DNA of 33,940 nucleotides, from positions 1 to 33,940 of the forward strand of contig CACYNH010000030.1 in the NCBI GenBank assembly GCA_902775735.1. Direction: 5' to 3'. Positions 1-7,855 of this stretch are shown one piece after another; the stretch's first letter is position 1; each line of letters begins with the position of its first letter. Made by a program: the position numbers and the translations under genes. A model generated the notes under the pieces. That model was given only the letters and a program-made list of their open reading frames with translations, made no database searches and was not told the DNA's origin. The DNA comes from an uncultured Erysipelotrichaceae bacterium (GTDB taxonomy: Bacteria > Bacillota_I > Bacilli_A > Erysipelotrichales > Erysipelotrichaceae).

Positions 1-1
1 G

Positions 2-91
2 GGTGAACCAGACATGGATTTAAGCAGTTTACAGCTGCTTGAACATATAAAAACGGTAGGTCTTGAATCGATCAAAAATGACGATTTTTGA
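2..91 (+). CDS. C-terminal end of an upstream gene (5' part outside window)
   Basis: One frame is open from the window edge and closes with TGA at 89-91, giving a 29-residue tail that ends LESIKNDDF. The stop lies 29 nt before the ATG of the next gene, so the two may be co-transcribed. The fragment is too short to assign to a family. It could be a chance open frame, but a tight operon-like spacing and the absence of a terminator between the genes support a real coding end. Confidence 0.45.
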   Translation, partial: GEPDMDLSSLQLLEHIKTVGLESIKNDDF

Positions 92-120
92 CACTACCTC
101 AAAGACAAAGGGGGTCTGCT

Positions 121-804
121 ATGGCCGGCTATTACGATGAAACTCTTGAGGAGATCAGAAACCTGATGGAAGAAGGCGAATACGAAGAGGCGCTTTACAT
201 GATCCGCAAGGAACTTAAGATGCCTTACGTTCCCTCTGACTTTGAAAAATCAATCCGCTCACTTGCCCGTGACATCAAGGCGGCAATGAATGAAAAGAAG
301 GAACCTAAAGAAGCCTCTTTATCATCTCTGCTTGAAGGACTGCGGGGAAACGAGGCGCAGCAGCTGGCAGCGGCGACGCAGTTATCGCAGAGGAATCTTC
401 GCGACTGTGTTGATGAAATCGGATATTTCCTTTCCCATCATCCCTGTCCGGAAGCCGCGGCTTTGATCATGGAGGCGCTTGGCGAACAGGAGATCAGAGA
501 AAAATTCACGCTTGTCACCGATACAATGACCGCCGAATTCTATGGCGACAGCATCGTCCCGGTCGCTCAAAGCACAGGTTTTCTCAAAGCGCTGGAATGC
601 CTGAAGGACTGGCTGGAAAACGACAACCCCTCAATGCTGGAAATGTGCCGGACGGTGCTGATCCGGGAAGTGTATATGTTCCTGCCGCTTTCCTATGAGG
701 AAGAGGAAGGGGAGGATCTGGCCTTACGGGTGGCGCAGCAGGTGTCTTCATTGATGGACGAAGGGCGCACCTACGAGGAAATTCTCACAAAATTGAAAAA
801 TTAG
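121..804 (+). CDS. Helical-repeat-like cytoplasmic protein (possibly DUF3196/TPR-like)
   Basis: A 227-residue acidic soluble protein with no signal peptide or membrane segment. The N-terminus (about 5-60) looks like paired helices of the TPR type, with the sequence EEGEYEEALYMI. A longer TTG start at 88 is possible, but the ATG at 121 has AAAGGGGG at 107-114, a good ribosome site, so it is preferred. The stop codon sits inside the first CIRCE-like operator of the tig promoter. I tentatively associate it with the DUF3196 family of Mollicutes and Erysipelotrichia; that assignment is from memory and unverified. Its position before tig may hint at a proteostasis or ribosome link, but no function can be read from the sequence. 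Confidence 0.7.
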   Translation: MAGYYDETLEEIRNLMEEGEYEEALYMIRKELKMPYVPSDFEKSIRSLARDIKAAMNEKKEPKEASLSSLLEGLRGNEAQQLAAATQLSQRNLRDCVDEIGYFLSHHPCPEAAALIMEALGEQEIREKFTLVTDTMTAEFYGDSIVPVAQSTGFLKALECLKDWLENDNPSMLEMCRTVLIREVYMFLPLSYEEEEGEDLALRVAQQVSSLMDEGRTYEEILTKLKN

Positions 805-827
805 CACTTATTTATTGACAGTGCTAA
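801..827 (+). promoter_or_regulatory. CIRCE-like HrcA operator 1 (overlaps -35 of tig promoter)
   Basis: TTAGCACTT-N9-CAGTGCTAA matches the CIRCE consensus TTAGCACTC-N9-GAGTGCTAA at 16 of 18 arm positions with exact 9-nt spacing. It overlaps the stop codon of the preceding gene, and its spacer and right arm contain the -35 hexamer TTGACA (815-820). HrcA bound here would block RNA polymerase. Confidence 0.85.
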
Positions 828-843
828 AAAGGATCGGTATTAT
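815..843 (+). promoter_or_regulatory. tig promoter P1 (sigma-A type)
   Basis: A perfect -35 TTGACA (815-820), a 17-nt spacer and a -10 TATTAT (838-843) predict a start near 850. The -35 lies inside CIRCE site 1 and the predicted start lies inside CIRCE site 2, the geometry expected of an HrcA-repressed heat-shock promoter. Confidence 0.85.
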
Positions 844-844
844 G

Positions 845-871
845 TTAGCAGGCTCGAACTTCGAGTGCTAA
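845..871 (+). promoter_or_regulatory. CIRCE-like HrcA operator 2 (spans predicted transcription start)
   Basis: TTAGCAGGC-N9-GAGTGCTAA matches CIRCE at 16 of 18 arm positions; the right arm is perfect. It starts 44 bp after the start of site 1, about four helical turns, so both sites lie on roughly the same DNA face and bracket the promoter. Confidence 0.8.
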
Positions 872-905
872 CAAATAAATAAAGATAGTTTTGTGCAGAC
901 GAATT

Positions 906-914
906 TGGTATAAT
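906..914 (+). promoter_or_regulatory. Possible second tig promoter P2 (extended -10)
   Basis: TGGTATAAT is a perfect extended -10 element, with no convincing -35 at 16-18 nt. It lies downstream of both CIRCE sites and 35 nt before the tig ATG, so it could give basal, HrcA-insensitive transcription. The evidence is the motif only. Confidence 0.5.
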
Positions 915-948
915 AGACCGGCAAAATATCAGAAGGAGTAAATTCAAG

Positions 949-2211
949 ATGGCTAACTGGACATTAAAAGAAAAATCAGTCGGTGATATGACTGTCGTCA
1001 TCGAAGGTGACGAATGGAAGAAAGCGGTCACCAAGGCTTTCAACAAGCTCGCGAAGAACCTGAGCGTTGACGGCTTCCGCAAAGGCGCGGCTCCCAGAGC
1101 CCTGGCAGAAAAGAGAATTTCCGCCGGCCAGCGCTTCATCGAGGCAATCGATGACCACGCAAATGAATGGATGAGAGCAGCTCTCGCTGAACTGGGCCTG
1201 ACACCGATCAGCCAGCCGCAGCTCGACATCAAGGATGTCAACGCTGACAAAGCTGAACTCGTCTACACATTCACAGTCGCACCGGAAGCGAAACTCGGCG
1301 ACTACAAGAGCCTGAAGTACGAAGTCGAAGACTACACAGTCACAGATGGGGAAGTTGATGAGGAAATCGGCAGAATGCAGAAGCAGTACGCCGACAATGA
1401 AATCAAGGAAGGCGCAGCTGAGGAAGGCGACACAGTCAATATCGATTACGAAGGTCTCAAGGACGGCGCCGCGTTTGACGGCGGCACAGCGGCAGGCTAT
1501 GACCTCAAGCTCGGCTCCAACAGCTTCATCCCCGGTTTCGAGGAACAGCTGATCGGCGTCACAGCAGGTGAGGAAAAAGAACTGAACCTGACATTCCCGG
1601 AAGACTACCACGCCGAAGAACTCAAGGGCGCAGCGGTTGTCTTCAAGGTCAAGGTTAACGAAGTCAAGACTGAAGTCATTCCTGAACTCGACGACGATTT
1701 CGCCAAGGAACTCAACATCAAGGAAGTTGAAACTGTTGAGGATCTCAAGAACAATGTCAGAACCCGTCTTGAAACAAGAAAGAAAGCAGACGCGGAAAAC
1801 AAGGCTGAAAGCGATCTGATGAACGCGCTGATTGACATGACTGAAGCCGACATCCCCGATGTCATGATCGAGGACGAGGTCCAGGGTCAGATCAACCAGC
1901 TGGCTAACCAGCTGCAGCAGTACGGCATGAGCCTGACAAGCTATCTGCAGATGATGGGCCAGACAGCCGACCAGCTCAAGGAAAGCTATAAGGAACAGGC
2001 CGCAAACACAGTCAAGGCCAGACTCGCTCTTGAAGCGGTCGCCAAGGCTGAGAATATCGTGCCGGATGATGCCGACATCGAAAAGCAGTATCAGGAAATC
2101 GCCGATCAGTACGGCATGCCGCTGGAACAGGTCAAGAGCGTGATCGATTCTGAAATGCTGAAGAACGACGTCCGCAACATGAAGGCGCTCGCCCTGCTCA
2201 AAGGCGAATAA
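949..2211 (+). CDS. tig: Trigger factor, ribosome-associated chaperone/prolyl isomerase
   Basis: A 420-residue cytosolic protein of normal trigger-factor length. The N-terminal ribosome-docking domain carries the signature GFRKGAAP at residues 42-49 (family pattern GFRxGxxP). A central FKBP-type prolyl isomerase domain follows at about 150-240, including DTVNIDYEG and GSNSFIPGFEEQLIG, then the C-terminal helical arms. Trigger factor binds next to the exit tunnel and shields nascent chains. The ATG at 949 has AGAAGGAG at 931-938. The gene lies ahead of lon and engB, separated from lon by a hairpin. The two upstream CIRCE-like operators indicate HrcA repression, which is not the usual control described for tig. 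Confidence 0.98.
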   Translation: MANWTLKEKSVGDMTVVIEGDEWKKAVTKAFNKLAKNLSVDGFRKGAAPRALAEKRISAGQRFIEAIDDHANEWMRAALAELGLTPISQPQLDIKDVNADKAELVYTFTVAPEAKLGDYKSLKYEVEDYTVTDGEVDEEIGRMQKQYADNEIKEGAAEEGDTVNIDYEGLKDGAAFDGGTAAGYDLKLGSNSFIPGFEEQLIGVTAGEEKELNLTFPEDYHAEELKGAAVVFKVKVNEVKTEVIPELDDDFAKELNIKEVETVEDLKNNVRTRLETRKKADAENKAESDLMNALIDMTEADIPDVMIEDEVQGQINQLANQLQQYGMSLTSYLQMMGQTADQLKESYKEQAANTVKARLALEAVAKAENIVPDDADIEKQYQEIADQYGMPLEQVKSVIDSEMLKNDVRNMKALALLKGE

Positions 2212-2232
2212 GCTCTGCATTCAATAAGCTGA

Positions 2233-2259
2233 AAAATAAGACGCTCTGCGTCTTATTTT
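2233..2259 (+). terminator. Hairpin between tig and lon (terminator or partial attenuator)
   Basis: An 11-bp perfect stem (AAAATAAGACG / CGTCTTATTTT) with loop CTCTG ends in a short T tract. No clear promoter lies between it and lon, so lon is probably transcribed partly by read-through and the hairpin sets the tig:lon ratio. Confidence 0.7.
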
Positions 2260-2293
2260 CGAAAGAAAAAGAAGAAATAAAGGAGGCAGCCAT

Positions 2294-4606
2294 ATGAGTC
2301 GCAATGTGACAATACAGGTACCTGCCGTCTGCACCAGGGGCATTATTCTCTTCCCTGGACAGGATGTGATGATTGAGGTCGGACGTTCGAAATCGATCGA
2401 GGCCGTCAACACCGCTTCCGGCAGTTATGACGGAATGGTATGGATCGTCTGTCAGAAGGATATCATGGTCGATAATCCCACCGTCGATGATCTCTATACC
2501 ACCGGCACACTGGCAAAAATCAAAGTCGTCCGCCGCAAGGAAGGTTTCATGCGTGTCACCTTCACCGGCATGAAGAGGGCAAAGCTTGTCGCTCTGCAGG
2601 ATTCACCGGAAATGATGATGGCGGAAATCGAACCCGTCGAGGAAATCCAGGGCGACGCCCAGGAAGAGATGGCGTTAGTCAAGAAGATTGTCAGTGAATT
2701 TGAAAACATCTCAAACGTGTCAAACGTCTTCCCGCCCGACATGCTGCATCAGATGAGCCGCGGCGTTTCGGCCCTGACACTCACTGACCAGTTCGCCCAG
2801 TACTTCATGTTTGACCAGCAGACCAAGCAGAAACTCCTGGAGACAAACGACGTCAACGAGAGAATGTACATGATCATCTCTGAACTCGAAAAACAGCAGA
2901 AATACTCGCAGATCGAGCAGGTGATCAACGAGAAGGTCAAGGAAAGAATCGACGACGGGCAGAAGGAATACTACCTGCGCGAAAAACTGAAAGCGATCAA
3001 GGAAGAGCTCGGCGATGTGTCCAACATCAAGGATGACGCCACCGAGATCCGCGAGACGATCGAAAAGAATCCCTATCCCCAGCACGTTAAGGAAAAAGCC
3101 CTTGAAGAGCTGCAGAGATATGAGATGCTGCCGCCGGGAAGCGGCGAGGCGAGTGTGGAAAGAACCTACATCGACTGGCTGCTCAAGGTTCCCTGGTGGC
3201 AGTCCACAACCGACAACGAGGACCTCAAGGCAGTCCGCGCCGTTCTTGATGAAGACCACTACGGTCTTGAAAAGGTCAAGGACAGAGTCATGGAATACCT
3301 TGCCGTCAAGCAGATGACCGGCAACCTGAATGCGCCGATTCTCTGTCTGGTCGGCCCGCCCGGCGTCGGTAAAACCTCACTGGCAAAATCGATCGCCAGA
3401 TCACTGGACAGAAAGTTCGTCAAGATGAGCCTTGGCGGCGTCAGGGATGAAGCTGAAATCAGAGGCCACAGAAGAACATATCTCGGATCTCTTCCGGGAA
3501 GAGTCATCCAGGGCATGAAGAAGGCAGGCGTCATCAACCCTGTATTCCTGATTGATGAAATCGACAAGATGGGCGCCGACTACAAGGGTGATCCGTCCGA
3601 CGCGCTTCTGGAAGTCCTTGATCCGGAACAGAACAGCCTGTTCTCCGACCACTATCTGGAAGAACCCTATGATCTTTCCAAGGTTATGTTCATCGCCACC
3701 GCCAACTATCTTGAAAACATCCCGGCACCTTTAAGGGACAGACTGGAAATCATCCAGCTGCCTTCCTATACCGAAATCGACAAGCTCCATATCGCCCATG
3801 ACCATCTGGTTCCCAAGCAGCTCGAAGCCAACGGCCTTAAAGCAGCCCAGTTCAAAATCTCCGATAAAGAGGTTCTTGACCTGATCAGGCATTACACAAG
3901 GGAAGCCGGCGTCAGACAGCTCGAAAGAGTCATGGCGTCCCTTTGCCGAAAGACAGTACTTGCCATTCTCAATGACGGCAAGAAATCCGTCACTGTCACA
4001 AAGAAGCTTGCGACCAAGTGGCTCGGCAAGGAAATCTTCGATTACGGCACAAAGGAAAAGAAAGACCAGGTCGGCGTTGTCACCGGACTTGCCTATACGG
4101 AATTCGGCGGCGATGTGCTGCAGGTTGAAGTCAACCACTTCGAAGGCAAGGGCAGACTTGTCATGACCGGGCAGTTGGGCGATGTCATGAAGGAAAGCGC
4201 GGAAATCGCTCTTGACTATGTCAAAGCCCATGCAAAAGACCTCGGCATCGATCCCAAGCTCTTCGACACTCAGGATATTCATATCCACGTGCCTGAGGGA
4301 GCTGTTCCCAAGGACGGACCTTCCGCCGGCGTCACAATGACCACAGGTCTTGTTTCGGCACTGGCTGAAAAGCCGGTCAGATCGAATATCGCGATGACCG
4401 GTGAAGTCACGCTGCGCGGCAATGTGCTGCCGATCGGCGGTCTGCGTGAAAAGTCACTGGCTGCCCACAGATCCGGCATCCGCAGGATCATCATCCCGAA
4501 GAACAACGTCAGGGATCTTGACGATGTTCCTGAGACAGTCAGAAACGAAATCGAGTTCGTGCCGGTGGAAAATGTTTCCCAGGTGCTGAAGGAAGCTCTG
4601 GCTTAG
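2294..4606 (+). CDS. lon: ATP-dependent serine protease LonA
   Basis: A 770-residue LonA with the standard order: N-terminal substrate-binding domain (about 1-200), helical linker, AAA+ module and C-terminal protease. The Walker A motif GPPGVGKT is at 354-361 and the Walker B motif VFLIDEIDK at about 417-425. The catalytic dyad is intact: Ser677 in PKDGPSAGV and Lys720 in GLREKSLAAH. The enzyme degrades misfolded and regulatory proteins in the cytosol. The ATG has AAAGGAGG at 2279-2286. engB starts 1 nt after its stop, so the two are translationally linked. Any heat control probably comes from the tig promoter by read-through; I saw no CtsR-type direct repeat upstream of lon. Confidence 0.98.
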   Translation: MSRNVTIQVPAVCTRGIILFPGQDVMIEVGRSKSIEAVNTASGSYDGMVWIVCQKDIMVDNPTVDDLYTTGTLAKIKVVRRKEGFMRVTFTGMKRAKLVALQDSPEMMMAEIEPVEEIQGDAQEEMALVKKIVSEFENISNVSNVFPPDMLHQMSRGVSALTLTDQFAQYFMFDQQTKQKLLETNDVNERMYMIISELEKQQKYSQIEQVINEKVKERIDDGQKEYYLREKLKAIKEELGDVSNIKDDATEIRETIEKNPYPQHVKEKALEELQRYEMLPPGSGEASVERTYIDWLLKVPWWQSTTDNEDLKAVRAVLDEDHYGLEKVKDRVMEYLAVKQMTGNLNAPILCLVGPPGVGKTSLAKSIARSLDRKFVKMSLGGVRDEAEIRGHRRTYLGSLPGRVIQGMKKAGVINPVFLIDEIDKMGADYKGDPSDALLEVLDPEQNSLFSDHYLEEPYDLSKVMFIATANYLENIPAPLRDRLEIIQLPSYTEIDKLHIAHDHLVPKQLEANGLKAAQFKISDKEVLDLIRHYTREAGVRQLERVMASLCRKTVLAILNDGKKSVTVTKKLATKWLGKEIFDYGTKEKKDQVGVVTGLAYTEFGGDVLQVEVNHFEGKGRLVMTGQLGDVMKESAEIALDYVKAHAKDLGIDPKLFDTQDIHIHVPEGAVPKDGPSAGVTMTTGLVSALAEKPVRSNIAMTGEVTLRGNVLPIGGLREKSLAAHRSGIRRIIIPKNNVRDLDDVPETVRNEIEFVPVENVSQVLKEALA

Positions 4607-4607
4607 T

Positions 4608-5201
4608 ATGCAGTACCATGAGGCGAAGCTGCTTGCGACCGCTGCCGATAAAACCCAGTGGCCAAAAAGCGAACTGCCCGAAATCATCTTCGCCGGCCGC
4701 TCCAACGCCGGCAAGAGCACACTGATCAACGGGCTGGTCAACCGCAAAAACCTTGCTTACTCAGGCAAGACTCCGGGCAAGACAAGGCTGCTGAACTTCT
4801 TCATTGTCGATAACAAAATTGTCTTCACTGACGCGCCGGGATACGGCTACGCGACAAGCGACGCCAAAAGCGCGCTCGCCTTTGAAAAGCTCATCGATCC
4901 ATACTTCCGGGAAAGAAAGCAGCTCAAGGGCATGATCCTGGTGGCCGACATCCGCAGAGTGCCGAGCGAGGATGACATCACGATGGCAGACTTTGCGAGA
5001 AAATCCCATCTGGCGATCATTGTCGCCTGCACCAAAGCCGACAAGGTATCGAAGAACGCGGCGAACAACAGCATGAAGAAGATTGCCGACACACTGGGGC
5101 TGAGTCCCCGGCTGCTGGTGCCTGTCGCCTCTTTGAAAAAAGAGGGAATGGATCAGCTCTGGGAGAAAATCGATCAGCTGGCAGCGCAGTCACAGAAATG
5201 A
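4608..5201 (+). CDS. engB: Ribosome-biogenesis GTPase EngB/YsxC/YihA
   Basis: A 197-residue TRAFAC-class GTPase of typical EngB length. The G1 motif GRSNAGKST is at 30-38, followed by switch region GKTPGKTRLLNFF, G3 motif DAPGYGYA and G4 motif TKADK. The family acts in maturation of the 50S ribosomal subunit and is usually essential. Its ATG lies 1 nt downstream of the lon stop, and the lon-ysxC order is also found in Bacillus subtilis. An intrinsic terminator follows directly, ending the tig-lon-engB unit. No anomaly is seen. Confidence 0.97.
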   Translation: MQYHEAKLLATAADKTQWPKSELPEIIFAGRSNAGKSTLINGLVNRKNLAYSGKTPGKTRLLNFFIVDNKIVFTDAPGYGYATSDAKSALAFEKLIDPYFRERKQLKGMILVADIRRVPSEDDITMADFARKSHLAIIVACTKADKVSKNAANNSMKKIADTLGLSPRLLVPVASLKKEGMDQLWEKIDQLAAQSQK

Positions 5202-5206
5202 AATCA

Positions 5207-5251
5207 GGACATCCTTCAGTTCAGTTTAAGTACATGAAGGGTGTCTTTTTT
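5207..5251 (+). terminator. Intrinsic terminator after engB
   Basis: GACATCCTTCA pairs with TGAAGGGTGTC (one G-U pair), followed by a run of six T. It separates the housekeeping unit from the AT-rich accessory block. Confidence 0.85.
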
Positions 5252-5394
5252 AATAGTTATTTGCAAATCTTGCATCAGAACGGCGGAAAACTATACGTAA
5301 AGAAAATCCAGTCTGTTCGGAAAGGGGAGTGCAAAAGCACGCAATAATGAACTTCAATAACTTACGATTTTTCAACCCTCATAATATTCAGTTG

Positions 5395-5403
5395 TGTTAA
5401 AAT
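5395..5403 (+). promoter_or_regulatory. Possible promoter of the AT-rich accessory block (extended -10)
   Basis: TGTTAAAAT fits an extended -10 (TGn-TAAAAT). No good -35 is seen at 17 nt. The stretch 5252-5394 between the terminator and this element holds no recognisable gene or repeat. Confidence 0.4.
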
Positions 5404-5453
5404 CGTTTTAAGGCAGCTGGTTGATATATAAACAATTTGTGAGAATTCTGAAG

Positions 5454-5831
5454 ATGAAAAGATTAATGATTTTTATTGTTTCAATTGCTGTTACAGTTTC
5501 ACTTGCAGTCAATGTTAATGCGTCAGATTCTGCCAGTGTTACCGGTGTCGGCTTTGTTGTCAGTGGTTCTATCAATGAAAATTATCTTTCCGGTTCAATC
5601 ACCGGACAGTATTCATCCGGGGCGACTGTTTATGTTTATGGACAGTACTATAATGTTGATGCTGAAGTGAGCAATTTCATTTCAAAAAGCGGTTCTCCAT
5701 ATTGTAATTACTACATCCGCAATACTCCGACATATAATAATAAGAGTTCCTGGAAATGGAGAAATGGATATGTGACAGGCGTTCCTAATTCAGGAGGTGC
5801 TTCACAAACTACAAGAATGCTTTGGAATTAA
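5454..5831 (+). CDS. Small secreted protein of unknown function, first gene of ABC-transporter block
   Basis: From the ATG at 5454 the product is 125 residues. It has a clear Sec signal peptide (charged MKRL, hydrophobic core, VNAS cleavage region near residue 23). The mature part is small, neutral and rich in Ser, Gly, Tyr and Asn, with a single Cys and a Trp-rich end (SSWKWRNGY, then RMLWN). A TTG at 5421 with AAGG seven nt upstream could add 11 residues, but the predicted promoter would then leave almost no leader. It precedes a lipoprotein and an ABC transporter without a terminator. It may be a bacteriocin-like peptide, an envelope protein or the partner of the transporter. I do not recognise a family; a loose resemblance in layout to lactococcin-972 loci is not backed by a sequence match. 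Confidence 0.7.
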   Translation: MKRLMIFIVSIAVTVSLAVNVNASDSASVTGVGFVVSGSINENYLSGSITGQYSSGATVYVYGQYYNVDAEVSNFISKSGSPYCNYYIRNTPTYNNKSSWKWRNGYVTGVPNSGGASQTTRMLWN

Positions 5832-5889
5832 TCATTATACTAATATGTTAATCAACCGGCTGCCTTCGACTTGAACAGGCGGAGACGAA

Positions 5890-7005
5890 ATGAAACATTA
5901 TTTATTATGTACACTGATTCTGATTATCTGTTGCTCGGCTTGCAGCAGCTCTTTTCCCGAGTACACTCTTGATTCAGAGTATATTGGTTATAAGGATACG
6001 ACCTCATCCGAAATCACCGGAATTGGAAATGAATGCTATTTCGCTGACACAAATAGCTTTCTTTATTATATGAATAACAGTTTCCGGCCTTTGAAACTTA
6101 CTTCATTGCTGTATGTTGATGATAAGCCTGCGGGACAGACCTCAGCAAACACATTCAGCCGGTACAGTGATCTCTGGCAGGATGATTTATATTTTTACGG
6201 TGATCGGCTTTATTATATGTCCTGTACATTAACGGTCGAACAGGATCTGAGGTATTATCTGAATTCACTGAATAAAAAGGGCGAGGACAGGAAACGATTA
6301 ATGGAGATTCCATATGTTCCTGTATCGTATATATTGCAAAAAGGGAAACTGGTCATCATCGAGGAAGGCGATTCTTCACGCATTCACATATACAATCAGT
6401 CATGTAAAGAAATCAAAGTAATAGAAACTGATGCGCAGTTTGCAAAAATGTATGTCTGTAATGAAAAAATATACATGACTGGTTTTGAAGATCAGAGCAG
6501 ATGCACATATGTCCTTAATCTGGATGATCTGAGCATTTCATCGCTTGAAAATCATGAAATCTTCATAATGGCTGATGAAAAGCGGTATCTGTGCAGAACT
6601 CTGGACAGATCATTCGACCAGGTTGAGTCTCCTGAAGATGTTACCCATACCTATACCATTTATGATCTCATCACAAATCAATCTTTGTTTTCAATCACAG
6701 ATGAAATAATCAGCTTTTTTGATGACAGTTATGTTTATACTACAGTTTTAAAAGAAGAAAAAACTATTTACCGCATCTATGATTACGATAAAAACCTGAT
6801 CAGGGAAATAATACCTTCCGATTTCATCGAAGCAGATTCTGCCACAAATGTTCTGATGATGAATAAGGATTTTGATCAGATTTTACGCATAGTTCATAAT
6901 GAAATCATTACAAGATTCTATAATGGGTACAATTATTCGTGGGTGAAATGCTCTGTAGATGATGGAATGTGCGAAGTATTTCTTGAGGAAGAATTCTATG
7001 AATAA
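5890..7005 (+). CDS. Putative lipoprotein with beta-propeller-like repeats
   Basis: A 371-residue protein with a short hydrophobic leader ending in a lipobox-like CSAC, so Cys18 is the probable lipidated residue and the protein should sit on the outer membrane face. The rest alternates short strands with aromatic patches such as YFYGDRLYYM and then KLVIIEEG, a pattern seen in beta-propeller (DUF5050-like) lipoproteins. That fold is inference. GGAG at 5881-5884 is the ribosome site. Its last 8 nt overlap the start of the ABC ATPase gene, implying translational coupling and a joint role, for instance as a sensor or substrate-binding partner. Codon use is AT-rich like the rest of this block. Confidence 0.75.
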   Translation: MKHYLLCTLILIICCSACSSSFPEYTLDSEYIGYKDTTSSEITGIGNECYFADTNSFLYYMNNSFRPLKLTSLLYVDDKPAGQTSANTFSRYSDLWQDDLYFYGDRLYYMSCTLTVEQDLRYYLNSLNKKGEDRKRLMEIPYVPVSYILQKGKLVIIEEGDSSRIHIYNQSCKEIKVIETDAQFAKMYVCNEKIYMTGFEDQSRCTYVLNLDDLSISSLENHEIFIMADEKRYLCRTLDRSFDQVESPEDVTHTYTIYDLITNQSLFSITDEIISFFDDSYVYTTVLKEEKTIYRIYDYDKNLIREIIPSDFIEADSATNVLMMNKDFDQILRIVHNEIITRFYNGYNYSWVKCSVDDGMCEVFLEEEFYE

Positions 7006-7855
7006 ACTGGAAATCCTTCACGTTTCCAAGCAATACGGCAAAGTGAAAGGACTTGATGATATCAGCATCACTCTTTCAGATGGAATATATGGCCTGCTTG
7101 GGCCAAACGGAGCCGGCAAAACCTCACTGATCAAAGTGATTTCAGGACTCACTGAATATACAGAAGGCAGTATTCTTTATAACGGTAAAGACATTTGTCT
7201 TCTGGAAGCTGAATATCGGAACCTGCTTGGTTATATGCCGCAGCAACAGAAGATTGACAGCCAGTATACTGTCTATTCCTTTCTGCGCTATATCGCCGTT
7301 TTGAAAGGAATCAGAAAACCTGACGACAGAATCAGCCATCTTCTTGATCGCCTGCACCTGCATGAGTATAAGAGCCGTCCTCTTTCCAGTCTTTCCGGAG
7401 GCATGATTCAAAGAGTGCTGATCGCTCAGTCACTTCTGAACAATCCCAAAATTCTGCTGCTGGATGAACCAACAGCAGGCCTGGACCCGGTGGAAAGAAG
7501 AAATCTGCGTGAGGTTATATCTTCAATCAGCAGAAACAGGATAGTTCTTCTGGCAACACATATGATGTCTGATGTGGAGTTTATTTCAGACCGGATCCTG
7601 CTCATGAAAAGCGGGAAAATTCTGACCGATTCCACCCAGCAGGAACTCCTCAGCCGGACCAGGGTTTATATTTCAGATAAACCGTATGAAGAGCTTTTGA
7701 AAAAGGACAACACAATCCGCCTTGTGAATATTGCATATTTCAACGGTGTTCCGAGAGTACGGTTTATCTCAGAAAACGAATATCCCGATCAGGTACCTAC
7801 AACAATGGATGATGTTTATCTGGACTGGATGGATGATTCATGTATACAGAATTAA
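6998..7855 (+). CDS. ABC transporter ATP-binding protein (ABC-2 exporter/BcrA type)
   Basis: A 285-residue ATPase. Walker A GPNGAGKT is at 35-42, the Q-loop is in GYMPQQQK, the signature LSGGM is at 132-136, Walker B LLLDEP at 153-158 and the H-loop His at 188. The ATPase core ends near 215, and about 70 further residues form a C-terminal extension typical of drug or peptide exporters of the BcrA/NatA kind. An upstream in-frame ATG at 6959 would add 13 residues, but the ATG at 6998 has GAGGAAG at a proper distance and overlaps the lipoprotein stop by 8 nt (ATGAATAA). Its 3' end overlaps the permease gene by 16 nt, so ATPase and permease are almost certainly one transporter. Confidence 0.93.
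   Translation: MNKLEILHVSKQYGKVKGLDDISITLSDGIYGLLGPNGAGKTSLIKVISGLTEYTEGSILYNGKDICLLEAEYRNLLGYMPQQQKIDSQYTVYSFLRYIAVLKGIRKPDDRISHLLDRLHLHEYKSRPLSSLSGGMIQRVLIAQSLLNNPKILLLDEPTAGLDPVERRNLREVISSISRNRIVLLATHMMSDVEFISDRILLMKSGKILTDSTQQELLSRTRVYISDKPYEELLKKDNTIRLVNIAYFNGVPRVRFISENEYPDQVPTTMDDVYLDWMDDSCIQN

Noticed and set aside
88..120. TTG start for the first complete gene
   Set aside because: It adds 11 residues without a ribosome site; the ATG at 121 has AAAGGGGG at proper spacing.
976..2220. 414-codon open frame on the minus strand opposite tig
   Set aside because: It exactly shadows tig, has an improbable Leu/Phe/Val/Cys-rich composition and arises from codon bias of the true gene.
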